Of a DNA stretch of 64,000 nucleotides, positions 9,027 to 18,074 are shown one piece after another. The DNA comes from Dactylosporangium sucinum (GTDB lineage Bacteria > Actinomycetota > Actinomycetes > Mycobacteriales > Micromonosporaceae). A model generated the notes under the pieces. That model had not been told where the DNA came from. It saw only the letters and a program-made list of their open reading frames with translations, and did no database searches. The DNA lies in the NCBI RefSeq assembly GCF_014647515.1, contig NZ_BMPI01000013.1:1-64000 (forward strand), read 5' to 3'. The position numbers and the translations under genes were made by a program. Position 1 is the stretch's first letter. Each line of letters opens with the position of its first letter.

Positions 9027-9473
9027 ATGCAATCCCGCGACGCCCTCGCCGCCATCGAGGTGGCCATGGTCACCATCCGGCGGCGCCAGACCCGCCGGGC
9101 CCTCGCCCGGGACGGGGTCGACCCGGCGCTCTTCGACGTGGTCGACGCCGTGGAGGCCCGCGAACCGGCCGAGGCCACGGTCATGACCGTCGCCGCCGCC
9201 CTCGGCGTCGCCCAGCCGCGGGCGAGCAAGCTCGTGGCCGCGGCGGTCGAGGCGGGCCTGCTGCGGCGGGAGGCCGACCAGGCGGACGGCCGGCGGTCGC
9301 TGCTCGTGCGGACCGTAGCCGGGCGGGAACTGTCCGATCGGGTGCACGAGTCGCGCCGGGCCCGGTTCGCGGCGGCCACGGCCGGGTGGACGCCGGCCGA
9401 GCGGGCGACGTTCGCGCAGCTCCTGACGCGGTTCGTCGACGGGCTCACGGAAACGGCGGCGGAGCGGCACTGA
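9027..9473 (+). CDS. MarR family transcriptional regulator
   Basis: A 148-residue MarR-type regulator. The winged helix spans about residues 35-100 (ATVMTVAAALGVAQPRASKLVAAAVEAGLLRREADQ..DGRRSLLV), including the DGR wing. There is no clear ribosome site before the ATG, which lies in an AT-rich stretch (ATAACTTTTATTATG), so the transcript may be nearly leaderless. It is divergent from the gene at 8992 and likely regulates that promoter. Confidence 0.8.
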   Translation: MQSRDALAAIEVAMVTIRRRQTRRALARDGVDPALFDVVDAVEAREPAEATVMTVAAALGVAQPRASKLVAAAVEAGLLRREADQADGRRSLLVRTVAGRELSDRVHESRRARFAAATAGWTPAERATFAQLLTRFVDGLTETAAERH

Positions 9474-9528
9474 GCGTCGATTCTTCAACGCTTCCCGGTG
9501 CGTTAGTCTTCGCGCCAGGGGTGATGCG

Positions 9529-11271
9529 GTGGCGGGCGGTGGCAGCCGGGACGGTGACGTCATCGAGCCTGTGCTGTCCGACCTGGCCCGCCAGTGGGTC
9601 GCCGCCGTGCGGCAGACCGCCTACCTCGACCTGGGCGCCGACGCCCTGCAGCGGCGCTTCACCGAGCTGACCGGGCGGCTGGCCGGCGCGCTGCGCCGCG
9701 AGCCGTTCGACCCGTCCGACGCCGCCGGCGTGGGCGCCGCGCTGGTCGGGCTCGGGCTCTCCTCCCCCGAGACGCTGCAGCGCTCGATCGCGATCGTCGC
9801 CCGCCTGCCGGCCCTGCTGGACGTCAAGCCCGACGAGGACCGCACGGGCGCGCTGCTCGGCGCGTTCGCGGCCGGATTCGCGCGGGCCGGCCGGCAGCGC
9901 GTCCTCGACGACCAGGAGCGCATCCGCCGCGCCTGGTCGCGCGCGCTGGCCGACGCCGAGCACACCCTCCAGCGGGAGCTGCACCACCAGGCCCACCACG
10001 ACCCGCTGACCGGCCTGCCGAACCGGGTGCTGCTGTACCGGCACCTGTCCGAGACCGTCCGCGACGCGCACGGCGACGCCCGCATCGGCGTGTGCTTCCT
10101 CGACCTCGACGAGTTCAAGACGGTCAACGACACCCTCGGCCACGGCTCCGGCGACCGCCTGCTGGTCGCGCTGGCCGACCGGCTGCGCGTGTGCGTCACG
10201 GGCGCCGGGCACTTCGTCGCCCGGGTCGGCGGCGACGAGTTCGTGGTCGTGGCGGCCGACACCGCCGGCCCCGAGGACATGACCGGCCTCGCCGAGGCGA
10301 TGCTGGCCGAGCTGTCCAAGCCGGTCCGGCTCGACGGCCACGAGCTGGCGGTGTCGGCGAGCATCGGGATCGTCGAGCAGCCGGCGCGGGGCGCCGACCC
10401 GGAGGAGCTGCTGCGGTCGGCCGACGCCACGCTGTACCTCGCCAAGGCCGACGGCCGGGCGCGCTACGCGGTGTTCGACGCGACGCGCAACGCCGAGCAG
10501 CGGCTGCAGTACGGGCTGACCGGCCGCCTGGCGGGCGCCCTCGAACGCGGCGAGTTCGAGCTGGTCTACCAGCCGCTCGTGTCCCTTGTGGACAACCGCC
10601 TGCGCGGCGCCGAGGCGCTGCTGCGCTGGCGCCACCCCGACCTGGGCACGGTCTCCCCCAACACGTTCATCCCGGTGGCCGAGCAGTCCGGCATGATCCA
10701 CGCCCTGGGCCGCTGGGTCCTGCGCGAGTCCTGCCGGGCCGCGGCCGCCTGGCAGCGCCCGGACACCCCGCTGGTGGTCAGCGTCAACGTGTCCCCGCGC
10801 CAGTGCACCGACCCGCGCCTCCTCGACGACGTGGAGCACGCCCTGGCCGACTCCGGCCTGGCCCCGCACCAGCTGCAGCTGGAGCTGACCGAGACGGTCC
10901 TCATGCAGTCCACCGGCCGCCCGGTGCAGACCCTGAGCAAGATCGCCGACCTGGGCGTGCGGATCGTCATCGACGACTTCGGCATCGGCTACTCCAACCT
11001 GGCGTACCTGCGCCACCTCCCCGTCCACGGCCTCAAGCTGGCCGGCGCGTTCATGGCCGGCATCCGCTCGCTGGCGAGCGACCACGTCGACGAGCAGATC
11101 GTGGAGACCGTGATCCGGCTGGCCCACACCCTCCAGATGACCGTGACCGCGGAGGGCATCGAGACGGCCGACCAGGCCGCCCGCCTGGCCACGCTGGGCT
11201 GCGACCTGGGCCAGGGCTGGCACTTCGGCCGCCCGGTCGCCCCGGCCGAGATCCCCGGCACGGCCCGCTGA
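9529..11271 (+). CDS. Diguanylate cyclase/phosphodiesterase (GGDEF-EAL)
   Basis: A 580-residue cytoplasmic c-di-GMP enzyme. An N-terminal helical region of about 140 residues has no recognisable sensor domain. The GGDEF domain follows (about 155-315) with intact RVGGDEFVVV. The EAL domain (about 330-570) has GAEALLRW, LELTETVLM, IDDFGIGYSNLAYL and TAEGIETADQ. The usual LKIDRSF reads LKLAGAFM, keeping the lysine. Both activities look possible. It starts at GTG and stands alone, convergent with the GH13 gene at 11287. Confidence 0.9.
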   Translation: MAGGGSRDGDVIEPVLSDLARQWVAAVRQTAYLDLGADALQRRFTELTGRLAGALRREPFDPSDAAGVGAALVGLGLSSPETLQRSIAIVARLPALLDVKPDEDRTGALLGAFAAGFARAGRQRVLDDQERIRRAWSRALADAEHTLQRELHHQAHHDPLTGLPNRVLLYRHLSETVRDAHGDARIGVCFLDLDEFKTVNDTLGHGSGDRLLVALADRLRVCVTGAGHFVARVGGDEFVVVAADTAGPEDMTGLAEAMLAELSKPVRLDGHELAVSASIGIVEQPARGADPEELLRSADATLYLAKADGRARYAVFDATRNAEQRLQYGLTGRLAGALERGEFELVYQPLVSLVDNRLRGAEALLRWRHPDLGTVSPNTFIPVAEQSGMIHALGRWVLRESCRAAAAWQRPDTPLVVSVNVSPRQCTDPRLLDDVEHALADSGLAPHQLQLELTETVLMQSTGRPVQTLSKIADLGVRIVIDDFGIGYSNLAYLRHLPVHGLKLAGAFMAGIRSLASDHVDEQIVETVIRLAHTLQMTVTAEGIETADQAARLATLGCDLGQGWHFGRPVAPAEIPGTAR

Positions 11272-11286
11272 CCGCGCAGGACCGCC

Positions 11287-12924
11287 TCAGGACGTGCGGC
11301 GGAGGCGGATCCAGTGGTAGCCGTACGGGCCGAGCTCCAGGGCGCTCAGGTCGCCCACGTCGCCGTAGTCGCGGTCGGCGAAGACGCCGTTCGGGTTGTG
11401 GGACTCGGCGTAGAGGGAGCTCAGGTCCACCGTCACGGCCTCGGTGCCCAGGTTGTGCAGGAACACCATCGTGCCGGTGGCGCCGTCCGCGCGGTGGACC
11501 AGCACGCCCGGCGGCAGGGGCTGGTCGATCGCGGTGCAGGTGCCGCTGCCGACCTCCGGGCTCTCGCGCAGGGTCCTGACCATCCGCTCGAACCAGGCCA
11601 GGAGCGACGAGTCGTCGTGGCGCTGGGCGGTCACGTTGACGCTCTTGTACCCGTACGCGCCCGACGAGATCACCGGCCGGATCGGCTCGGCCTCGCTGAA
11701 GCCGCCGTTGGCGGTCACCGACCACTGCATCGGCGTGCGGATCGCGTAGCGGCCCGGCTGTGCGAGGTCCTCGCCCATGCCGATCTCCTCGCCGTACCGG
11801 ATGACCGGCGTCCCCCGCAGCGTGAACTGCAGCGAGTACGCCAGCTCCAGCCGCCGGCGGTCGCCGCCGAGCATCGGGGCCAGCCGGCGGCGGATGCCCC
11901 GGTCGTACAGCCGCATGTCGGGATCCGGACCGAACTCGGTGAAGACGTCGTCCCGCTGCTCGGCCGTGAGCCGCGACAGGTCGATCTCGTCGTGGTTGCG
12001 CAGGAACGTGGCCCACTGGCCGCCCGGCGGCAGCTTCGGCGTGGTGCGCAGCCACTCGATGACCGCCTCCGGGTTGCGCCGGGCCAGGGCCAGCACCAGG
12101 CGGCCGTTGAGCATGAAGTCGAACAGCATGTGGATGCGGCTGCCCGAGCTGCGGGAGTCGCCGAAGTACTCCGGCAGCTGCTCCGGCTCGACGTTGGCCT
12201 CGGCGAGCAGGACGGCGTCGCCGCGGCGCCACTGGACGTGCTGGCGCAGCTCGGTGAGGTAGTCGAAGTCCATCGGGGGCTCGGGGTTGCCGGGCTCGGT
12301 CAGCTCGATGATGAAGGGCACCGCGTCCATCCGGAAGCCGGCGACGCCGAGCTGGATCCAGAAGGCCAGCACCTTCTTGATCTCCTCGCGGACCTTCGGG
12401 TTGGCGAAGTTGAGGTCCGGCTGGAAGTCGTAGAAGCGGTGGTAGTACCAGGCGCGGGCCCTGCGGTGGTACGTCCACGTCTCGGACTGCTCGCCGGGGA
12501 AGACCATGCCCTGGTACCGGTCCGACGGCTCGGTGTCGCTCCACACGAACCAGTCGCGGTACGGCGAGTCCTTCGACGCCACCGCCGACTGGAACCACGG
12601 GTGCTGGTCGGAGGTGTGGTTCACCACAAGGTCGATGATGACCTTGATCCCACGGTTGGCCGCCTCGTGCAGCAGCTCGGCGAAATCGCCGAGCGTGCCC
12701 AGCCGGGGATCGACGCCGTAGAAGTCGGTGGCGTCGTAGCCGTCGTCGCGGCCCGGCGTCGGATGGATCGGATGCAGCCACAGGCAGTTGATCCCGAGCC
12801 TGGTCAGGTAGTCGAGGCGGCCGATGAGACCTTGAAAGTCACCGATGCCGTCGCCGTTGGAGTCCTGGAACGTCTCGACGTCCAGGCAATAGATGACACT
12901 CTCGGTGTACCACCGCTCGCTCAT
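11287..12924 (-). CDS. GH13 enzyme, trehalose synthase-like
   Basis: A 545-residue GH13 alpha-amylase-family enzyme. The (beta/alpha)8 barrel has the region I motif LVVNHTSDQHPWF, nucleophile GFRMDAV, acid/base LLAEANV and FLRNHDEIDLS. The opening WYTESVIYCLDVETFQDSNGDGIGDF and the SWFxW..Y-like DWFVWSDTEPSDRYQG segment resemble trehalose synthase (TreS). A maltose/trehalose interconverting activity is the best guess. Closely related glucosyl hydrolases cannot be excluded. It starts at ATG 12924 and is divergent from the XRE gene. Confidence 0.75.
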   Translation of the reverse strand: MSERWYTESVIYCLDVETFQDSNGDGIGDFQGLIGRLDYLTRLGINCLWLHPIHPTPGRDDGYDATDFYGVDPRLGTLGDFAELLHEAANRGIKVIIDLVVNHTSDQHPWFQSAVASKDSPYRDWFVWSDTEPSDRYQGMVFPGEQSETWTYHRRARAWYYHRFYDFQPDLNFANPKVREEIKKVLAFWIQLGVAGFRMDAVPFIIELTEPGNPEPPMDFDYLTELRQHVQWRRGDAVLLAEANVEPEQLPEYFGDSRSSGSRIHMLFDFMLNGRLVLALARRNPEAVIEWLRTTPKLPPGGQWATFLRNHDEIDLSRLTAEQRDDVFTEFGPDPDMRLYDRGIRRRLAPMLGGDRRRLELAYSLQFTLRGTPVIRYGEEIGMGEDLAQPGRYAIRTPMQWSVTANGGFSEAEPIRPVISSGAYGYKSVNVTAQRHDDSSLLAWFERMVRTLRESPEVGSGTCTAIDQPLPPGVLVHRADGATGTMVFLHNLGTEAVTVDLSSLYAESHNPNGVFADRDYGDVGDLSALELGPYGYHWIRLRRTS

Positions 12925-13010
12925 GTGGTTCGGGTAACCGAATCGACGTCCACTCAAACGCGCGCTTGCGTGCCCCTCCCCGGACCGCGAGGATGGCTCC
13001 CGGGGGGCTG

Positions 13011-13895
13011 ATGGTCGACTTCGCTGGCGCGCTGCGTGACGCCATCCAGGCACGTGGCCTGGGACTGGAGCGCATCCAGGAGCGGTTACGCGCCGAGGGC
13101 TACTCGGTGAGCCTCGCCACACTCAGTTACTGGCAGACCGGCCGTAGCCGGCCGGAGCGACGCGAGTCGCTGGCGGCGCTGGCCGAGCTGGAGAAGATCC
13201 TCGAGGTCGAGCCGGGTTCGCTGGCCGCGCTGGTCGGCCCGCCCCGGCCGCGCGGGCGCCACCTGCACAAGAGCCAGGACACGCGCGAGCTCGGCGCCTT
13301 CTGGTCGGAGCGCGACCTGATCGCCGACCTGGCGCAGGGCATCGACACCCGCTGGGACGAGCGGCTGACCCGGCTCTCGCAGCACGACCGGGTGAACGTC
13401 GGACCGGACCGGGGCGAGGTGTCGTTCCTCGTCCGCCAGGTGCTGCGGGCGGAGGCCGACGGACCGGACCGCTGGGTGGTGATCCTGCGCCTCGACGAGC
13501 AGGAGCACCCGTTGCCGCTGCTCACGCCGGTGCGCAACTGCCGGCTCGGCCGGGTGGTCGAGCACCCGGAAAGCGGCCTGCTGCTCGCGGAGCTGTTGTT
13601 CGACCGGCCGCTCGCCAAGGGCGAGACGGTGATCACCGAGCATGCGCTGCACAATTACCCGCCGTTTCCGACGGCGACCAACTACGAGCGCAAGTTTCGG
13701 TTGCCGGTGCGCGAATACGTGGTTGAAGTGTGTTTCGACCCGGCCGCTTTACCGCGGGCCGTCTATCAGTTTCAGCAGATGGACGGCCAGGACGAACAGG
13801 TGGTCACGATGGAAATGGACGTCGGGCACTCCGTGCACGCCATCGCGCTCGACTACGGGCCGGGCCGCTATGGGCTCCGGTGGGACTGGGAGTAG
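13011..13895 (+). CDS. XRE-type helix-turn-helix protein
   Basis: A 294-residue protein with an N-terminal HTH of the Cro/XRE kind (residues 5-70; LERIQERLRAEGYSVSLATLSYWQTGRSRPER). The remaining 220 residues form a conserved-looking globular domain of unknown fold, ending RYGLRWDWE. Such long XRE proteins are common in actinomycetes. It is divergent from the GH13 enzyme at 12924, so a role in regulating that gene is possible but not shown. Confidence 0.65.
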   Translation: MVDFAGALRDAIQARGLGLERIQERLRAEGYSVSLATLSYWQTGRSRPERRESLAALAELEKILEVEPGSLAALVGPPRPRGRHLHKSQDTRELGAFWSERDLIADLAQGIDTRWDERLTRLSQHDRVNVGPDRGEVSFLVRQVLRAEADGPDRWVVILRLDEQEHPLPLLTPVRNCRLGRVVEHPESGLLLAELLFDRPLAKGETVITEHALHNYPPFPTATNYERKFRLPVREYVVEVCFDPAALPRAVYQFQQMDGQDEQVVTMEMDVGHSVHAIALDYGPGRYGLRWDWE

Positions 13896-13961
13896 GGATG
13901 CGCTGGTCACAACACCTTTGCCAGCGTTGATCTCAGCACCTTGGAGAGCAAGGTAGAACAA

Positions 13962-13986
13962 CGGGGCGCCGGTGTGGCCAGCGCCC
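13962..13986 (+). terminator. Hairpin after the XRE gene
   Basis: A GGGGCGC / GCGCCCC inverted repeat with an 11-nt loop lies about 65 bp past the XRE stop. There is no strong T-tract, so a terminator role is plausible only. Confidence 0.5.
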
Positions 13987-14198
13987 CGCCTCTGTTCCCG
14001 GAACTTACCGGCGTCACCATCGGAACGGCTGGGATGTCGCCGCGACGGTCAGGGTGGAACGCATGTGCCGCCTCCACAAGGAAGTGTTCAATTTCCTTGC
14101 GTCAAAGTTATTGGAGCGGCACTCCACGCCGGAAGATCTTCGGCTCTCTTAACAGTTAACGCTCTGGGCTGCGGCCGGATTAACAGTTAAGAGTAAAA
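13987..14198. other. Convergent intergenic region with paired TTAACAGTTAA palindromes
   Basis: This is most of a 386-bp gap between two convergent genes (13896-14281). I see no convincing gene. It contains two identical 11-bp palindromes TTAACAGTTAA at 14149-14159 and 14180-14190, spaced 31 bp (about three helical turns). The stretch is AT-richer than its surroundings. Confidence 0.6.
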
Positions 14199-14238
14199 GC
14201 CGGGCGGCCGCACCCGCCAACTTGTGCGACCGCCCGGC
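14199..14238 (-). terminator. Rho-independent terminator of sugar module 1
   Basis: A 15-bp stem (one mismatch) at 14199-14213/14224-14238 with a 10-nt loop. On the minus strand it is followed by TTTTACTCTTAA. It lies about 45 bp beyond the alpha-glucosidase stop and so ends the operon. Confidence 0.8.
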
Positions 14239-14281
14239 GTCCTGGGTTGCAGGGCCCCCGTTCACCCCTGCGCGCAGCAGG

Positions 14282-15895
14282 TCACGTGAGGCGGATCCAG
14301 GCGGAGGCGTCGGACGGCAGGGTCCCGTCCTCGTTGAGGGGCACGCTCGTCAGCAGTACCTCGCGGTGCGGCGGCAGCGGCACCGCGGACGAGCCGAGGT
14401 TGGTGACGTTGGCGAAGCTGTCGTCGCGGGCGAACGCGAGCACCTGCGGGCCGGCCTCCAGCCAGCGCATGGGCCCGTCCCCGAGCGAGGACTCCGCCCG
14501 GCGGATGCGCAGCGCCTCGCGGTACAGCTCGAGGAAGGAGCCCGGCACGCCCTCCTGGGCGGCGACCGTCCGGCCGGCCCAGTGCGCCGGCTGCGGGAGC
14601 CACGGGTCGCGGGTGGCGTCGGCCGGGCTGAACCCGAACGGCGGGGCGGACCCCGACCAGGGCAGCGGCACCCGGCAGCCGTCCCGGCCGGGGTCGATCC
14701 CCCCGGAGCGGTGGAACATCGGGTCCTCGCGCAGCTCGTCGTCGAGGTCCTCGACCTCCTCCAGGCCGAGCTCCTCGCCCTGGTACAGGTAGACGGCGCC
14801 GGGCAGCGACATGATGAGCAGCGCGGCGGCGCGGGCGCGGCGGGTGCCGAGCTGCGGGTCGGACGGCACGTGGAAGCGCTTCTCGGCGAACGCGAAGTTG
14901 GTGGCCTCGCGCCCGAAGCGCGTGACCTCGCGCGTCACGTCGTGGTTGCTCAGGACCCAGGTGGCCGGCGCGGCGACCGGGGCGTGGACCGCGAGGGTCA
15001 TGTCGATCTCGTACCGCAGCCGCTCGGCCTCCCACGGCGCACCGAGGAAGGCGAAGTTGAACGCGGTGTGCAGCTCGCCCTCCTGGAGGTACCGTGCGAA
15101 CGCCTCGTGGTCGGGCAGCCAGACCTCGCCGATGAGCGCCCGCGGCGGCGAGTAGGTGTCGGAGATGCGCCGCCAGGCCTGGTAGATCTCGTGGATCCCC
15201 TCGTTGTCCTCGTAGTCGTCGCTGACCAGCGGGTCCTTGATGAGCACGGCGGCCGAGTCGATGCGGATGCCGTCGATGCCCCGGTCGAGCCAGAACCGCA
15301 CGATGTCCTCGAACTCCTCGCGGACGGCTGGGTGGTCCCAGTTGAAGTCCGGCTGCTCGGGCGCGAAGAGGTGCAGGTACCACTCGCCGTCGGCGACCCG
15401 GGTCCAGGCCGGGCCGCCGAAGATCGACTGGAGGTCGGTCGGCGGCAGCTCGCCGCTCTCGCCGCGGCCCTTGCGGAACCAGAACAGGTCGCGCTCGGGC
15501 GAGCCGGGCTGCGCCGCGAGCGCCCGCTGGAACCAGGCGTGCTGGTCGGAGCAGTGGTTCGGCACGATGTCGCAGATCACCCGGATGCCGGAGGCGTGCG
15601 CCTCCTCGATGAGCTTCTCGGCCTCGGCGAGGGTGCCGAAGATCGGGTCGATGGCCCGGAAGTCGGCGACGTCGTAGCCGCCGTCGGCGAGCGGCGAGGG
15701 GTACCACGGCACGATCCAGATCGCGTCGACCCCCAGGCCGGCCAGGTACGGCAGGCGCGAGCGCAGGCCCGCCAGGTCACCGACACCGTCGCCGTTGCCG
15801 TCGGCGAAGCTCCGCATGTACACCTGGTAGATAGCGGCGCTGCGCCACCATGCGTGGTGGTTCTGGTCGGCCACGTGGAACCTGCTTTCTTGCAT
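14282..15895 (-). CDS. GH13 alpha-glucosidase, sugar module 1
   Basis: A 537-residue GH13 oligosaccharide hydrolase. It has region I DIVPNHCSDQHAWF, nucleophile GIRIDSAAV, acid/base LIGEVWL and the VLSNHDVTRE motif. The lid segment KGRGESGELPPTDLQSIFGGPAW is typical of alpha-1,4-glucosidase/oligo-glucosidase enzymes of actinomycetes. It probably cuts malto- or isomalto-oligosaccharides after uptake, since no signal peptide is seen. It is the last gene of the SBP-permease-permease-glucosidase operon. The start at 15895 lacks a clear ribosome site; a GTG about 30 bp further in has a weak one. Confidence 0.88.
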   Translation of the reverse strand: MQESRFHVADQNHHAWWRSAAIYQVYMRSFADGNGDGVGDLAGLRSRLPYLAGLGVDAIWIVPWYPSPLADGGYDVADFRAIDPIFGTLAEAEKLIEEAHASGIRVICDIVPNHCSDQHAWFQRALAAQPGSPERDLFWFRKGRGESGELPPTDLQSIFGGPAWTRVADGEWYLHLFAPEQPDFNWDHPAVREEFEDIVRFWLDRGIDGIRIDSAAVLIKDPLVSDDYEDNEGIHEIYQAWRRISDTYSPPRALIGEVWLPDHEAFARYLQEGELHTAFNFAFLGAPWEAERLRYEIDMTLAVHAPVAAPATWVLSNHDVTREVTRFGREATNFAFAEKRFHVPSDPQLGTRRARAAALLIMSLPGAVYLYQGEELGLEEVEDLDDELREDPMFHRSGGIDPGRDGCRVPLPWSGSAPPFGFSPADATRDPWLPQPAHWAGRTVAAQEGVPGSFLELYREALRIRRAESSLGDGPMRWLEAGPQVLAFARDDSFANVTNLGSSAVPLPPHREVLLTSVPLNEDGTLPSDASAWIRLT

Positions 15896-15938
15896 AGGGA
15901 GTGTGTGAACGCGTTGGGGACGGTCAGGGATCGTGGGC

Positions 15939-16967
15939 TCAGCCCTTGACGGCGCCGCCCAAGCCGGCACTCGAGAGGAACAGGCGCTGGAAGATCAGGA
16001 AGAACACGACCGGGATCAGCGTCGAGATCGCCAGCGACGCGAGGAACACGCCCAGGTCGGTCTGCTGCGCGATCGCGGGCAGGCGCACCGACAGCGGCTG
16101 CTTGGCCTGCTCCTTGAGCACGAGCATGGGCCACAGGAAGTCCTTCCAGCTCGCGATGGCCGCGAACACCGACACGACGCCGAGGATCGGCTTGGACATC
16201 GGCAGGACGACCGACCAGAACAGCCGGAAGGAGCTGGCGCCGTCGACCTTGGCCGCCTCGAACACCTCGCGCGGGAGGCTGTCGAAGAACCGCGTCACGA
16301 TCACCACGTTGAACGCGCTGGCGCCGGACGGCAGCCAAACGGCCCAGAAACTGTTGATGAGCGACGTGCCGAGGCCCGGCGGGTTGAGGATCGTGAGGTA
16401 CAGCGGCACGAGGAGCACGACGCTCGGCACGAACAGGGTCGCGATCACCAGGCCGTGAACGATCTTGGCCCAGGCCGGCCGCAGGACGGACAGCACGAAG
16501 CCGCCCGTGGTCGCGACGAGCAGCTGCACGAACCAGGAGCCGGCGGCGAGCCAGATCGTGTTGAGGAAGTACCGGCTGATCTGGACGTCGTTCCACGCCT
16601 CGGTGATGTTCCCCCAGCGCACGCCGTGCGGGAAGATCGCCAGCGGCGTGCGGATGATGTCCTGCGTGGGGGTGATCGCGAACTTCGCGAGCAGCAGCAT
16701 CGGCCCGATGCCGACCACGAGGAGCAGCACCAGCAGCGTCCCGTGCAGGATTCGCATGGGCACGCTGACCCGGGGATTGCGCCAGTCCTGATCGGAGACG
16801 AAGCCGCGGCTGCCCTCGAACTGGGACGCCTTGCGCTTGCGGACCGGCCGGGTGGCCGTGGCCGCGCCGGCCGGAGCCGCGCCGGGTGCCTGCCTGGTGG
16901 GACCGGTGACGGTGGCCAGCCCCGAGGTCGCGCGGCCGGGTCCGTCGGAGGTCGACGGGAAGGTCAT
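15939..16967 (-). CDS. ABC sugar transporter permease (MalG type), module 1
   Basis: A 342-residue inner-membrane permease. It has a long polar N-terminus (about 70 residues), six transmembrane helices and the EAA loop EVFEAAKVDGASSFRLFWSVVLPM near residue 240. It pairs with the permease upstream (36 bp gap) and the lipoprotein at 18075 to import an oligosaccharide. No ATPase gene is in the cluster; actinomycete systems often share one (MsiK), which is inference here. Confidence 0.9.
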   Translation of the reverse strand: MTFPSTSDGPGRATSGLATVTGPTRQAPGAAPAGAATATRPVRKRKASQFEGSRGFVSDQDWRNPRVSVPMRILHGTLLVLLLVVGIGPMLLLAKFAITPTQDIIRTPLAIFPHGVRWGNITEAWNDVQISRYFLNTIWLAAGSWFVQLLVATTGGFVLSVLRPAWAKIVHGLVIATLFVPSVVLLVPLYLTILNPPGLGTSLINSFWAVWLPSGASAFNVVIVTRFFDSLPREVFEAAKVDGASSFRLFWSVVLPMSKPILGVVSVFAAIASWKDFLWPMLVLKEQAKQPLSVRLPAIAQQTDLGVFLASLAISTLIPVVFFLIFQRLFLSSAGLGGAVKG

Positions 16968-17002
16968 GGTGGTCCTCTTCCCCTCGGGGGCGTGGCGGCC
17001 GG

Positions 17003-17983
17003 TCACGACTTGCTCCAGCCGGACGTGAGCTTGAAGTACACCAGGGACAGGATCGCCAGGAACGCGGCGAGCATGACGGACAGGGCCGTCGCCGCACCGT
17101 AGTTGCCGCCCAGCGAGCTGCCGAACCCGTAGTTGTAGATCATGAGCAGGATCGTCAGCGTGGCGTTCGCCGGGCCGCCACCGGTGAACAGGTAGGGCTC
17201 GAGGAACACCTGCACGGTACCGATGATCTGCAGGATGAAGGTGATCAGCAGCACGCCGCGCAGCTGCGGCATGGCCACGTGCCACACCTTCCGCCAGACG
17301 CCGGCGCCGTCGACCTCGGCGGCGTCGTACAGCTCGTCCGGGACGCTGATGAGCGCGGCCAGGTAGATGATCACGGTCCCGCCGGCCGCGGCCCACGTCG
17401 CCTCGACGACCAGGGACGGCATCGCCAGCGACGGACTCGACAGCCAGGTGTACGGGCCGAGGCCGACCCAGCTCAGGATCGTGTTGAACACGCCGTCCGC
17501 GGAGCCGTCGTAGAAGAACTTCCACAGCAGGACGGCGACGACCGGCGGTACCACCACCGGGAGGTAGGCGAGCGCGGAGTACAGGCCCTTGCGCCGCCGG
17601 ACCGAGCTGATGAGCACCGCCGTCACCAGCGGGACCGGGAAGCCGATCACGAGGGCGAGCAGCGCGAAGTAGAGCGTGTTGCGGATCGCCGTGGGCAGGT
17701 CGGGGTCGGTGAGCACGTACTGGAAGTTGTTCCAGCCGACCCACCGCGGTGTCCCCACGAGGTTGGTCTTCTGGAAGCTCATGACGACCGACCGCACGAT
17801 CGGCCACCACGAGAAGACGCCGAAGATGACCAGGAGCGGCAGCGCGAACACGACCGAGCTCAGCCCGCCGCGCTGCACCCAGGTCATCGGGTCGCGCCGG
17901 CGGGTCCGTCCGCCCGTCCCCGGCCTGTGGTGGCCCTTGGCGGCGGCGTCACCGGCCTGCCGCGGGGCGCCCAGAGCGCTCAC
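17003..17983 (-). CDS. ABC sugar transporter permease (MalF type), module 1
   Basis: A 326-residue permease with six predicted helices and the EAA motif ELYDAAEVDGAGVWRKVWHVAMPQL. The GTG at 17983 begins a polar 35-residue N-terminus before the first helix; an internal ATG (MTWVQRGG) is an alternative start. It is the first permease after the binding-protein gene and partner of the MalG-type protein downstream. Confidence 0.9.
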   Translation of the reverse strand: MSALGAPRQAGDAAAKGHHRPGTGGRTRRRDPMTWVQRGGLSSVVFALPLLVIFGVFSWWPIVRSVVMSFQKTNLVGTPRWVGWNNFQYVLTDPDLPTAIRNTLYFALLALVIGFPVPLVTAVLISSVRRRKGLYSALAYLPVVVPPVVAVLLWKFFYDGSADGVFNTILSWVGLGPYTWLSSPSLAMPSLVVEATWAAAGGTVIIYLAALISVPDELYDAAEVDGAGVWRKVWHVAMPQLRGVLLITFILQIIGTVQVFLEPYLFTGGGPANATLTILLMIYNYGFGSSLGGNYGAATALSVMLAAFLAILSLVYFKLTSGWSKS

Positions 17984-18074
17984 GACGCATCACTCCTCGT
18001 CCTGGTTTCCCGGTGTGGGCCGCCGGTCTCCCGGCGGCCCACACCCTGCGGGTTGTCGATGGTGTGGTGAGCGG

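Noticed and set aside
13941..14190. Two overlapping 72-codon frames between the XRE and alpha-glucosidase genes
   Set aside because: Neither has a ribosome site or sensible composition, and both cross hairpins and palindromes.
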